A stretch of DNA of 64,000 nt. Source: Nissabacter sp. SGAir0207 (GTDB taxonomy: Bacteria; Pseudomonadota; Gammaproteobacteria; Enterobacterales; Enterobacteriaceae). Shown piece by piece: positions 53,700 to 62,851 of the stretch (its first letter is position 1; every line of letters starts with the position of its first letter). The notes below the pieces were generated by a model. The model searched no databases. It had not been told where the DNA came from and saw nothing but the letters and a program-made list of their open reading frames with translations. A program made the translations under genes and the position numbers. Where the stretch lies: NCBI RefSeq assembly GCF_005491205.1, contig NZ_CP028041.1, positions 10,495 through 74,494 of the forward strand. Reading direction: 5' to 3'.

Positions 53700-56284
53700 A
53701 TGGAGCGTATTGTAGGCGCGATCAACCGACTGATTGCCGGTTTCCAGACCCCGGACGGGCCGTTCAGGCTAACCGCACACTGGGGCAGATGAACTACCCC
53801 AAGCTCAGCAGCATGTTGCCGTACCGCTTTTACGACAGCACCACCGGGCTGTTTATCAATAAAACCACCGTGGGGTTTATGCTGGAAGCCCAGCCGCTGA
53901 TTGGCGCGAATGAGCATATTGTCAAAGTGCTTGATGATCTGGTGCGTACCAAACTGCCGCGTGGGACGCCGATTACGTTTCACCTGATGTCGAGCAAAGC
54001 GGTAGGCCAGCAGATTGAGGACGGGCTAAAAGACTTTCGCTGGGCGGGGAAACACGCCGAGCGTTTTAACCATATCACTCGCGCCTATTATCTGCGGGCG
54101 GCCCAAAACCAGTTCAATAGCCCTACCGGTCTGCCGTTGACGCTGCGCCACTACCGGCTGTTTATCTCTTTTTGCACCAAGCAAAAACGCCGTGATGATA
54201 CGCAGAAGACGGAAGTGATGCACCTGATGAAGGTGCTCCGCGCCACGCTGGAGTCCGCCAAGATAAGCACCCAGGTGGTTGAACGGGAAGCGTTTGTCAG
54301 TGTGTTGTCTGAGATAACCAATCACAACCCGGACACGCTCACCCCGCCGGTCGTCAAAGTGAATGACTACGATGAACTTAACCGCCAGTGCGTCGATCGC
54401 ACCCTGGATCTGATGGTGACACCGGACAACCTGTTGCTGGGGCTGTCGCCACCGGGCAAACCGGCGACTACCGCCCGCGTGATGAACTTTATGGTGGAGA
54501 GCAACCCGGACATCTTTATGCTCTGGCAGGGCGGCGACAACATCAGCAACCTGCTTAACCCGGATTTGACCATTGCCAGCCCCTTTGTGATGACTTTTAC
54601 GCTGGAAGCGGAAGACCAGGTGAAAACGCAGCGGGAAGCCACCGGGCGTTATCTGGATCTGGATAAAAAGGCCAACAGCACGTACGCCAAGCTGTTTCCG
54701 AGTGTGATCAATCAGGCTGCCGAATGGAAGGCGCTGCGTGAGCGTCTGAACGGCAACCAGTCCTGCGTGGTGCGCTACTACTTCAACATCACCACGTTCT
54801 GTCAAAACAGCGATGAGGCGGCGCTGGTCTGTGAACAACAGGTTATCAATACCTTCCGTAAAAACGGCCTGACCCTGTATTCACCCAAATATATGCAGAT
54901 GCGTAACTACCTGGCGATGTTCCCCTTTATGGCCGGGGAAGGGCTATGGGATGACATTAAGTCCAGCGGGGCGACGTGCCGGGCAGAAAGCACGCAGGTG
55001 GTGAACCTGCTGCCGGTTGTGGCGGACAACCGCCTGGGGCGCAGCGGCCTGCTGGCACCCTCTTACCGTAATCAGCTGGCGTTCCTGGATCTGTACAGCG
55101 AGGGCATGGGCAACACCAATTACAACATGGCAGTGACCGGCACCTCAGGCGCAGGGAAAACCGGGCTGGTGCAGCCCATTATCCGCAGCGTGCTCGACTC
55201 CGGCGGGATCTGCTGGGTGTTTGATATGGGCGACGGCTACAAGTCATTTTGTGAAAACGTGGGCGGCACTTACCTCGACGGGCGCACACTGAAATTCAAC
55301 CCGTTTGCCAATATCACCACTATCAGCGAGTCGGGTGAGCGTATCCGCGACCAGCTGGCGGTGCTGGCCAGCCCCAACGGCACGCTCGATGAGGTGCATG
55401 AAGTGCTGCTGCTGGAAGCCGTGATGGCCGCCTGGCAAAGCAAGCAGAACAAAGCACGTATCGATGATGTTGTGGATTACCTGAAGGATGCACGGCGAAA
55501 CATAGCCGGTGACCAGTCTGAACGCATTGTGGGGCGCATGGATGAAATCATTAAGCTGCTGGGGACATACTGCACCGACGGCATTTATGGGGATTATTTC
55601 AACAGTGACGAACCCTCGCTGCGTGATGACGCGCGGTTTGTGGTGCTGGAGCTGGGTGGGTTGCAGGACAAGCCCGCGCTGCTGGCCGCGGTGATGTTCT
55701 CGCTGATTATCTATATCGAAGACAAGATGTACCGCTCCCCGCGCACGCAGAAAAAGTGCTGCGTCATTGATGAAGGCTGGAAGCTGCTCAACTTCAAGAC
55801 AGCCAAGGTGGGCGCATTCATCGAAACCGGCTACCGCACCGTGCGGCGCCACTTGGGGTCGTTTATCACCATCTCGCAAAACATCAAGGACTTTGCCGCA
55901 GACGATGCATCCAGTGCCGCCAAGGCGGCCTGGGGTAACTCCTCCTTTAAAGTCATCCTGAAGCAGGATGCAGCCGAATTCAAAGCCTATAACCAGCGCG
56001 ATCCTGACCAGTTCGGTGAAATAGAGCGGCGCATGATAGGGCAATTCGGCGATGCGAAAGACCAGTGGTTCAGTTCATTTATGCTGCGCATTAATGACAT
56101 CACCTCCTATCACCGGCTGTTCGTTGATCCGCTGAGCCGGGCGATGTTCAGTTCCCAGGGCAAAGACTTTGAGTACATCCGGGCGCTGCGCGAAAAGGGC
56201 ACCGATATCCAGGATGCAGTGTATGCGCTGGCAAAGCGTAACTTCCCTGATGAGATGGAGGAGCTGGAAGCATGGCAGATGTAA
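53700..56284 (+). CDS. traC: TraC, pilus assembly ATPase (apparent frameshift near codon 20)
   Basis: The VirB4-like ATPase. From 53789 on, 831 residues read cleanly (MNYPKLSSMLPYRF...), with Walker A GTSGAGKTG and Walker B DEGW motifs. The matching N-terminal part lies in another frame: ATG 53700, with GGGAG upstream, gives MERIVGAINRLIAGFQTPDG, and then the other frame continues AVQANRTLGQMNYPK, just as in F TraC (ANEVLGEMSFPQ). One extra G or C at 53757-53761 would restore a protein of about 861 residues. A sequencing error is more likely than a mutation; translation from 53789 is the fallback. Confidence 0.92.
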
Positions 56285-56727
56285 CCCATACCCCGCAGAC
56301 CGATATGCAGCTGCCGGAGACGGCAACCGCACCGGCATCACAGGCAGAGCCGGCTGCCGCCTCTCGGTCAAAACGTGCCCGTTATCTGAAATGGGCCAGA
56401 GTAGGATTCTTAGTTACAGCATTCACAGCACTTAATGCCGGGATCTCGCTGTGGCTTGTGCAGGCACATTCGCCGACCGTGGTCGCGTTCAATATGAAAG
56501 GCACGCTGGATGCGTTTATGGATCAGTCTGCCAAAGCCTCGCTGAGCGATGCCCAGGGTGCCGCGCTGGCGAGCCGCTTCAACACGGCCATGACAGAAAG
56601 CCTGACCGCGTACCAGGCCGATCATCAGGCGCTGATCCTGGTGCAGCCGGCAGTCGTCGGCGGTGCACAGGACATCACGGCGGAAATCCAGCACGACATC
56701 GCCCGGCGTATGCGGGGTGCCCAATGA
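56272..56727 (+). CDS. trbI: TrbI, pilus-related inner-membrane protein
   Basis: A 151-residue protein (F TrbI 128) in the trbI position between traC and traW. An N-terminal polar segment, one membrane helix (ARVGFLVTAFTALNAGISLW), then a periplasmic domain with FNMKGTLDAFMDQSAK, typical of TrbI/TrhP-like proteins that affect pilus outgrowth and retraction. It overlaps traC at its start and traW at its end. Confidence 0.85.
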   Translation: MADVTHTPQTDMQLPETATAPASQAEPAAASRSKRARYLKWARVGFLVTAFTALNAGISLWLVQAHSPTVVAFNMKGTLDAFMDQSAKASLSDAQGAALASRFNTAMTESLTAYQADHQALILVQPAVVGGAQDITAEIQHDIARRMRGAQ

Positions 56728-57359
56728 AAATGTGGAGGGTTTTCCTATCAGGCATCCTGTTGGTTACCGCAACGGCGCAAGCCAAAGATCTGGGCACCTG
56801 GGGCGATTTGTACCCCATTACCGAGCCAGATTTACTGACCACTATCCACGACCGTCTTGAAGCGATGGAGGAGAGCGGGGAGCTGGCCAAAAAACAGGAT
56901 GAGTTTAAACAGCGGGTCATCGAGCACACGTTACGGCCCACCCCGGTGAACGGGCTGGCGATTGCGCAGAAAGACCGCACCTGGTTTGTTGACCCGACCT
57001 TTACCGTCTCCCGGGACATCAAGGATGCCCGCGGCGTGGTGTTTGCGCACCGCGGCCAGAAGGTGAACCCGCTGGAGAGCGTACCGTTTGTGCAGACGCT
57101 CTATTTTATCGATGCCGATGATGCGCGCCAGGTGGCCTGGATGCGGGCACAGAAGCCTGCGACCGACATAGTGAAGGTGATCCTGGTGAAAGGGGACATT
57201 CGTGAGGCGACAAAGGCGCTGGACACGCGCATTTACTTTGATCAGGACGGGGTGCTGACGCAGAAATTCAACCTCAAAGCCGTGCCAGCCCGCGTGACCG
57301 CCGCCAAGGACGGGAAGCGCCTTCAGGTGGATGAGTTTGCCGTGGAGGGACAGCCATGA
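56724..57359 (+). CDS. traW: TraW, pilus assembly protein
   Basis: A 211-residue periplasmic protein (F TraW 210). Signal peptide MKMWRVFLSGILLVTATAQA, then KDLGTWGDLYPITEPDLLTT, the TraW hallmark. ATG 56724 overlaps the trbI stop (ATGA). The longer frame upstream is a shadow of trbI. Works with TraU and TrbC in pilus extension. Confidence 0.94.
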   Translation: MKMWRVFLSGILLVTATAQAKDLGTWGDLYPITEPDLLTTIHDRLEAMEESGELAKKQDEFKQRVIEHTLRPTPVNGLAIAQKDRTWFVDPTFTVSRDIKDARGVVFAHRGQKVNPLESVPFVQTLYFIDADDARQVAWMRAQKPATDIVKVILVKGDIREATKALDTRIYFDQDGVLTQKFNLKAVPARVTAAKDGKRLQVDEFAVEGQP

Positions 57360-58339
57360 AACGCCTGATGTTGTGCCTGGTGCTGATGTTTGGCATGAAC
57401 TCGCTGGCACAGGCCGCTGACCCGGAATGCGAGGGGCGGTTTGTGAACCCCATTACGGATGTCTGCTGGTCGTGTATTTTTCCGTTGTCTATCGGCAGTG
57501 TGGCGGTGTCATCCGGGAGCGTGCCGGACACGGCCAACCCGTCCAGCCCCATCCAGATTTGCCCGGTAGGCATTTTATACCGTGTGGGGCTGGCGATTGG
57601 TTACTGGGAGCCGATGGCGCTTACGGACGTGACGCGGTCACCTTACTGCATGGTGAACCTGGGTGGTTTCAACCTGAACGTCGGGAAAATCGGCACCGGC
57701 ACGGCCGGCCAGAGTGACAAACCCACGGCCGGCGCGTTCTATCACGTCCATTGGTACAAATACCCCGTGACCTACTGGCTCAACATCATTACCTCACTGG
57801 GTTGCCTGCAATCCGGGGACATGGATATCGGCTATCTGAGTGAACTTGATCCGATGTGGAATGACAGTTCGCTGTCGCTGATTATCAGCCCGGAGTCGAT
57901 GCTGTTCGGCAACGTAATAGCACAGGGGGCGTGCGCGGCCGATGCGCTGGCCAGCGCCGTCAACAAGCCGCTGGATTACCTGTTCTGGTGCGCCGGCTCC
58001 CACGGCAGCATGTACCCCTTTACCGGCTACACCTCCAACGAATTCAGCCCGCTGCAATCCTCGGTGCTGCTCTCTGAGCGTATGGCGTTCAAGCTGCACC
58101 GCCAGGGGCTGATCATGAACTCCATCGGGCAGGACACGGCGGTGTGTTACGAGTACCCCTCACCGATTATGCCCAAAGAGCGCTGGCGCTATCAGATGGT
58201 GAACATGTACCCGGATGTGGCCCAGTGCCACCCGGTAGGCCAGACCGTGATGCGTTGGGAAGCCGGTCATAACCCGCCAAACAGCCGCAAAAACTTCGGG
58301 TATCTAATGTGGCGTAAACGTAACTGCGTCTTTTTATAG
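57356..58339 (+). CDS. traU: TraU, pilus assembly/DNA transfer protein
   Basis: A 327-residue Cys-rich periplasmic protein (F TraU 330). Signal peptide MKRLMLCLVLMFGMNSLAQA, then DPECEGRFVNPITDVCWSCI, the conserved beginning of TraU. Many Cys are probably oxidised with help from TrbB. The start overlaps the traW stop. Confidence 0.95.
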   Translation: MKRLMLCLVLMFGMNSLAQAADPECEGRFVNPITDVCWSCIFPLSIGSVAVSSGSVPDTANPSSPIQICPVGILYRVGLAIGYWEPMALTDVTRSPYCMVNLGGFNLNVGKIGTGTAGQSDKPTAGAFYHVHWYKYPVTYWLNIITSLGCLQSGDMDIGYLSELDPMWNDSSLSLIISPESMLFGNVIAQGACAADALASAVNKPLDYLFWCAGSHGSMYPFTGYTSNEFSPLQSSVLLSERMAFKLHRQGLIMNSIGQDTAVCYEYPSPIMPKERWRYQMVNMYPDVAQCHPVGQTVMRWEAGHNPPNSRKNFGYLMWRKRNCVFL

Positions 58340-58348
58340 GAGGGAGAC

Positions 58349-58963
58349 ATGAAACACATTTTCGGTGTGATGGCAGCGGGCCTGGTAGTCAGCAGTGCAT
58401 GGGCGGCTCCCTCTGAAACACAGGATTTTATCAACCAGCAGATCAGTGCCGGCGAGTCAGTGCGGGAACATGCGCCGGCCCTGAACTTCTCCCCGGCCCC
58501 GGCCACCCCGTTGAGCGGACAGGACGGTGCCTGGTTGAACAGCCTGAAACAGCGCCGGCAACAGATGCAGGCCGCGGGTGGCGAGGAGAAGCCGGTGCCC
58601 AAGGCGCTCTACTTTGTGTCGTTCTCTATTCCACCGGAAGGCGTGAAGACGCTGATTGAGGATGCGGCACGTTTTGGTGTCCCAGCCACCTTGCGCGGGC
58701 TGATTAACAACGATTTCCGCCAGACGGCGACCGCGATTTTTGATTTGGTGAAAGAGGATAAGCGCGGTGGGGTGCAGGTCGATCCCACGGCGTTTACCAC
58801 TTACGGCATCAAAGCGGTGCCAGCCCTGGTGGTGATTTGCCCCGGCACCTATGACCGGGTGTCAGGGAATATCCGTCTGGCGCAGGCGCTGAAAAAGGTG
58901 GCGGAAGAGGGCGAGTGCGCAGATGTGGCAAAAGCGCTGTTAACGGCGGCAGGTGAAGAATGA
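58349..58963 (+). CDS. trbC: TrbC, pilus assembly protein
   Basis: A 204-residue periplasmic protein (F TrbC 212). Signal peptide MKHIFGVMAAGLVVSSAWA. The C-terminal half has a thioredoxin-like fold pattern (LYFVSFSIPPEGVKTLIEDA, VPATLRGLINNDFRQT, IKAVPALVVICPG). AGGAGGG precedes the ATG. It interacts with TraW in F. Its stop overlaps the traN start. Confidence 0.93.
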   Translation: MKHIFGVMAAGLVVSSAWAAPSETQDFINQQISAGESVREHAPALNFSPAPATPLSGQDGAWLNSLKQRRQQMQAAGGEEKPVPKALYFVSFSIPPEGVKTLIEDAARFGVPATLRGLINNDFRQTATAIFDLVKEDKRGGVQVDPTAFTTYGIKAVPALVVICPGTYDRVSGNIRLAQALKKVAEEGECADVAKALLTAAGEE

Positions 58964-60782
58964 GGACGGTGGCCGGGGTGATGATCATGCTAATGCTTGC
59001 TGGCAGCAGCCGGGCCAACGGTGACTATGACGCGGGCAGCCAGTACGCGGGTAGCGTGCAGAACAAAGGCACCCAGGCGCTGAGCAATTTTAAGCCAGCC
59101 GACACTCTGCCGAACTATAACGCCAGACCCAGCGAGAGCGGCTACTACGGCGGCGTGACCACGCCCAGCACCAACCTCGATACGCAGGGTAACCAGGTGC
59201 TGACCAACAGCGAGGCGGGAAGGCGGTGACCAGCTCGATGCTCAATAATCCGGCCGAGGCGATTTCGATGGACGCGCCATTTATTGCCGCCGGCACGGAT
59301 GCGCAGAGCACAGCGGAGAGCGTTACCAACGGCACCTTTGATAACTGCACGGCGGCGTCCGTGAACAAATCGGTCTTCACCAACTATGTCTGTGAGCGCG
59401 ATACCAATGTGTCCCAGACCTGTACGCGTACCGCATCCATCACCGGGCATTACGAAGATTCGACCGAACTGCGCACGCTCACTATTGACTCGTCCTCACT
59501 GCGTTTTGTCGTGACCAACGGGCAATTCATGGTGTCCTACCCGATGCTAGCTGGACAGGTGATGAGCGCCAGTATCAGCTATTCCTGGAAAAACCTGGCA
59601 TTTGGTAATTCGGCCTGGTTTATGACCGTCACGGCCCTGGGCCAGCGCGTGGCAATGAACAATGAGAGCGGCAGCGCGAGTCTGCCCATCGGCCAATCCT
59701 TTGCCGAAGGCGAGGGCATGCCGATTGTCGTGCTTAACCGGGCCGGGGATGTCGCCAGCACCGCCACTATCTGGCAAAACAAAAACATGAAGTACCACTT
59801 TGTGCTGACTCTGATGGTACGCGTCGCCACAAAAGCCTGGGTGCCCACGGTGGCCTGGTCTGAAAACTGCCCATTCGATAAAGCACAGGGCGCGCTGACC
59901 AGCACGGAATGCACGGTTGCCGGCGGCGATCGCAGCGTGGTGGTCGATGGGAAAACGTACACGGTACACAGCGACTGCTGGGGCTATACGGATACCTACC
60001 GTACCCAGACTGCGGATGAAGGTAGCTGCGCGCCTTATGTCAATAACGCCGCCTGCACACTGGCTACCCGCCAATGTGCGTACTCACTTGACGGCTTTTG
60101 CCTGCATGAGAACGCCACCTACTCGTGTGAAACCAAGGTCTCCGGCAGCGGCATGCTATGCGGCGGGCAGTTTTTCTGCACGGACGGCTCCTGTGCGCAG
60201 GTTGCCTCCGGCAATACCAATGACTTCAAAACCGCCATTTCCCAGCTGGCCGCCGTGGCCGCCGCCGGCAAGGATGTGGCTGAGCTGAACGGTATCAACG
60301 TGCGCGCTTTTACCGGCAACGGACAGTCCTGTCGCAAAGCGTCAGCCGGTTTTAACAACTGCTGCAAAGGCGGGGGCTGGGGCAGTGATGTCGGGCTTGC
60401 CCACTGCAACAGCGAAGAAAAGGCTCTGGGGCAGGCCCGTGAACGGTTACTGACAGTAGATGTGGGTGAATATTGCAGCACCAAGGTGCTGGGCGTATGC
60501 GTTCAGAAAAAGCGCGCCTATTGCGTGTTTGAATCCAAGCTGGCGCAAATCGTCCAGCAGCAGGGCCGGCAGTGGCAGCTGGGCATCGGGTTCGGTGACC
60601 CGGAGTCACCTGACTGCAACGGCATCACGGTTGAGCAGTTACAGGCCATCAATTTTGAGAAACTCGATTTCTCGAATTTCTACGCTGATCTGGAAAACGG
60701 CTCGGCTATTCCTGAAGACAATGCGCTGATTGAGCGGGTGAAATCGCAGATTGCCGCGAAAGTGGAGGCCGGGACGCAATGA
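58960..60782 (+). CDS. traN: TraN, mating-pair stabilisation adhesin (apparent frameshift near codon 86)
   Basis: An outer-membrane, Cys-rich protein that binds a receptor on the recipient (OmpA, OmpW, OmpK36 or OmpF depending on type). Frame one (58960-59229) gives a signal peptide and the TraN start (DYDAGSQYAGSVQNKGTQAL ... YYGGVTTPS); frame two (59226-60782) continues with 518 residues. One extra G in the GGG at 59217-59219 joins them as ..NSEAGKAVTSSML.., matching F (GETGKTITESFM), and gives about 607 residues (F 602). The centre, which sets recipient specificity, is intact. The break is probably a base-calling loss. Confidence 0.92.
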
Positions 60783-61537
60783 AAAAGACGCTGTTAATGC
60801 TGCTGGCGTTGTCTCTGCCCGCCCACGCGCAAGATGCCCCAGACACGACGCTCACCGACCCGCAGGGCTGGCACTGGTACAACGAGCCGCAGGAGGAAGA
60901 GGAGCCGGAGGCAACCGCCCCCTCACCGGCACCGGCGATGTCTGCGATGGAGCAAATGGCTGACCTTCAGAAGAAAACCAAAGAGTCGCTGGCGATAGCC
61001 ATTATGGAGCCGACCGTGGAGAACTTCGCACGCTTTAAGCGCTATCAGGATTTCTGGACGGAGCAGGCCGGCAAATTCAGCATGGTGGCCCAACAGTCGA
61101 TGCTGGCGCACCCGGAGCTGGACTACAACCTCAAATACAGTCACTACAACGGCACGGCGAAAACCCAGCTGGCCGCCGATCGGGCACAGGAAAAGACGGC
61201 CATTGCACAGATCGCCTCCCGGTACGGGGTGTTTTTCTTCTACCGCGGCAAAGAGCCGATGGATAACCAGTTGGCGCAGGTAGTGAAAAGCTTCAGTGAG
61301 AGCAACGGCATCGCGCTTATCCCGGTGTCGGTTGACGGCATGCTGAGTTCGTCTTTGCCCAATAGCCGGTATGACAGCGGGCAGGCGCAGCGGCTGGGCG
61401 TGTCGTTTTTCCCGGCCATGTTCCTGGTTGATCCCAAAGGAGAGCGCATCCAGCCGCTGGCCTATGGCTTTATTTCACAAGATGACCTGGCCCGGCGTTT
61501 TTTAAACGTCGCCACCGGTTTCAAACCTAACTTCTGA
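60779..61537 (+). CDS. traF: TraF, pilus assembly protein with inactive thioredoxin fold
   Basis: A 252-residue periplasmic protein (F TraF 247). Signal peptide MKKTLLMLLALSLPAHA. The thioredoxin-like C-terminal half (ASRYGVFFFYRGKEPMDNQL) lacks the CxxC pair, as in F TraF. It overlaps the traN stop (ATGA). Needed for pilus assembly. Confidence 0.94.
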   Translation: MKKTLLMLLALSLPAHAQDAPDTTLTDPQGWHWYNEPQEEEEPEATAPSPAPAMSAMEQMADLQKKTKESLAIAIMEPTVENFARFKRYQDFWTEQAGKFSMVAQQSMLAHPELDYNLKYSHYNGTAKTQLAADRAQEKTAIAQIASRYGVFFFYRGKEPMDNQLAQVVKSFSESNGIALIPVSVDGMLSSSLPNSRYDSGQAQRLGVSFFPAMFLVDPKGERIQPLAYGFISQDDLARRFLNVATGFKPNF

Positions 61538-61544
61538 GGCGCGG

Positions 61545-62078
61545 ATGATGAAAAAAAGCCTGTTAGCCCTGTTGTTGCTGTCTTCACTGGCCCATGCCTC
61601 TACCTGGGAGGAGATCGCCGCGCTGGACGCGGAAAAAAGCGCTGTTTCAGCACAGCCGGCCGCGCCCGCCTCAGTCTCTACCACCGCAGCCCGACCGGCC
61701 CGCTGGCTGCCGCTGTCCAATGGTCAGCGGGTAAACTTGGCTAACTGGAAAGTCGTGGTGTTTATCCAGTCCAGCTGCCCCTACTGCCATAAATTCGACC
61801 CGGTGTTAAAGGCCACGGCTGAGCAGCATGGCTTTGAGGTGATGGCCTTTTCACTCGATGGCCAGGGGGACCCGACGTACCCGTCTCCGCTGATGGCCAC
61901 GCCGGAGGTCATGAAAGAGTTCTTTGCCGGGCTACCGGTCGCGACCCCGACGACATTTCTGGTCAACGTGAACACGATGGCCACCTTCCCGCTGTTGCAG
62001 GGCGCGGTTGAGCAGCCGATGTTTTTAAGCCGGCTTGATGAGGTGTTTCTGTTTGCCCTGCAAGGAGGCCAGCAATGA
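61545..62078 (+). CDS. trbB: TrbB, periplasmic disulfide isomerase
   Basis: A 177-residue thioredoxin-fold protein with the active pair CPYC (FIQSSCPYCHKFDP, about residues 85-88) and the cis-Pro loop (ATPTTFLVN). Signal peptide MKKSLLALLLLSSLAHA. It probably forms disulfides in TraU, TraN, TraH and TraV. GAGG precedes ATG 61545. No artA, traQ or trbA lies between it and traF. Confidence 0.94.
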   Translation: MMKKSLLALLLLSSLAHASTWEEIAALDAEKSAVSAQPAAPASVSTTAARPARWLPLSNGQRVNLANWKVVVFIQSSCPYCHKFDPVLKATAEQHGFEVMAFSLDGQGDPTYPSPLMATPEVMKEFFAGLPVATPTTFLVNVNTMATFPLLQGAVEQPMFLSRLDEVFLFALQGGQQ

Positions 62079-62851
62079 AAACGTGGAAAGGCATGGTACT
62101 GGGGGCGCTGCTGGTCACGCCGGCGGCGATGGCCGATGTGAACAGCGACATGAATACCTTTTTTGGCAAGCTGGGCTTTGAGAGCAACACCTCCTCGCCA
62201 CAGGTCTGGCAGGGGCAGGCCGCCGGCTACGCCAGCGGCGGCTCGCTGTATGCGCGCAGTTCGGTCAAACAGGTGCAGCTTATCTCGATGGCGCTGCCGG
62301 ATGTGAACGCCGGGTGCGGCGGCATCGATGCCTACCTGGGGTCGTTCTCATTTATTAACGGCGAGCAGTTCCAGCGTTACGTGAAGCAGATCATGAGCAA
62401 TGCCGCCGGCTATTTCTTCGATCTGGCCTTGCAGACCACGGTGCCGGAGATGAAACAGGCCAAAGATTTCCTGCAAAAGATGGCCTCGGACATCAACAGC
62501 AGCAATATGTCTTCGTGTCAGGCGGCGCAGGGTATTGTCGGCGGGCTGTGGCCGCGTACCCAAGTCGCCCAAACCAAGGTCTGCCAGGACATCGCCGGCG
62601 AATCCAACCTGTTCTCTGACTGGGCGGCGTCACGCCAGGGCTGCACGGTGGGCGGGGAATATAACAGCGTCACGGATAAGGCCGGTGCGGCAGAGAAAGA
62701 TCAGGTGCTGAAAAACAAAAACCTGATCTGGGATTCCCTGGAGAGTAACCGGGTGTTTGACGGCAACCGCGAGCTGAAAGAGTTTGCCATGAGCCTGACC
62801 GGGACGCTGATTTTCAACAGTGAAGGCGGCATTACCCCGCTCTCCCGCTGA
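62075..62851 (+). CDS. traH: TraH, 5' part (gene continues at position 1; terminal copy frameshifted)
   Basis: This is the true beginning of traH: AAGGAGG, ATG 62075 overlapping the trbB stop, signal peptide MKTWKGMVLGALLVTPAAMA and then DVNSDMNTFFGKLGFE. From 62388 on the sequence repeats base 1 onward. Within this terminal copy a C is missing at 62844-62846 (CCC against CCCC at 447-450), so the frame runs into a false stop at 62851. The reliable continuation is 1-1043, giving 451 residues in all. Confidence 0.93.
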   Translation: MKTWKGMVLGALLVTPAAMADVNSDMNTFFGKLGFESNTSSPQVWQGQAAGYASGGSLYARSSVKQVQLISMALPDVNAGCGGIDAYLGSFSFINGEQFQRYVKQIMSNAAGYFFDLALQTTVPEMKQAKDFLQKMASDINSSNMSSCQAAQGIVGGLWPRTQVAQTKVCQDIAGESNLFSDWAASRQGCTVGGEYNSVTDKAGAAEKDQVLKNKNLIWDSLESNRVFDGNRELKEFAMSLTGTLIFNSEGGITPLSR

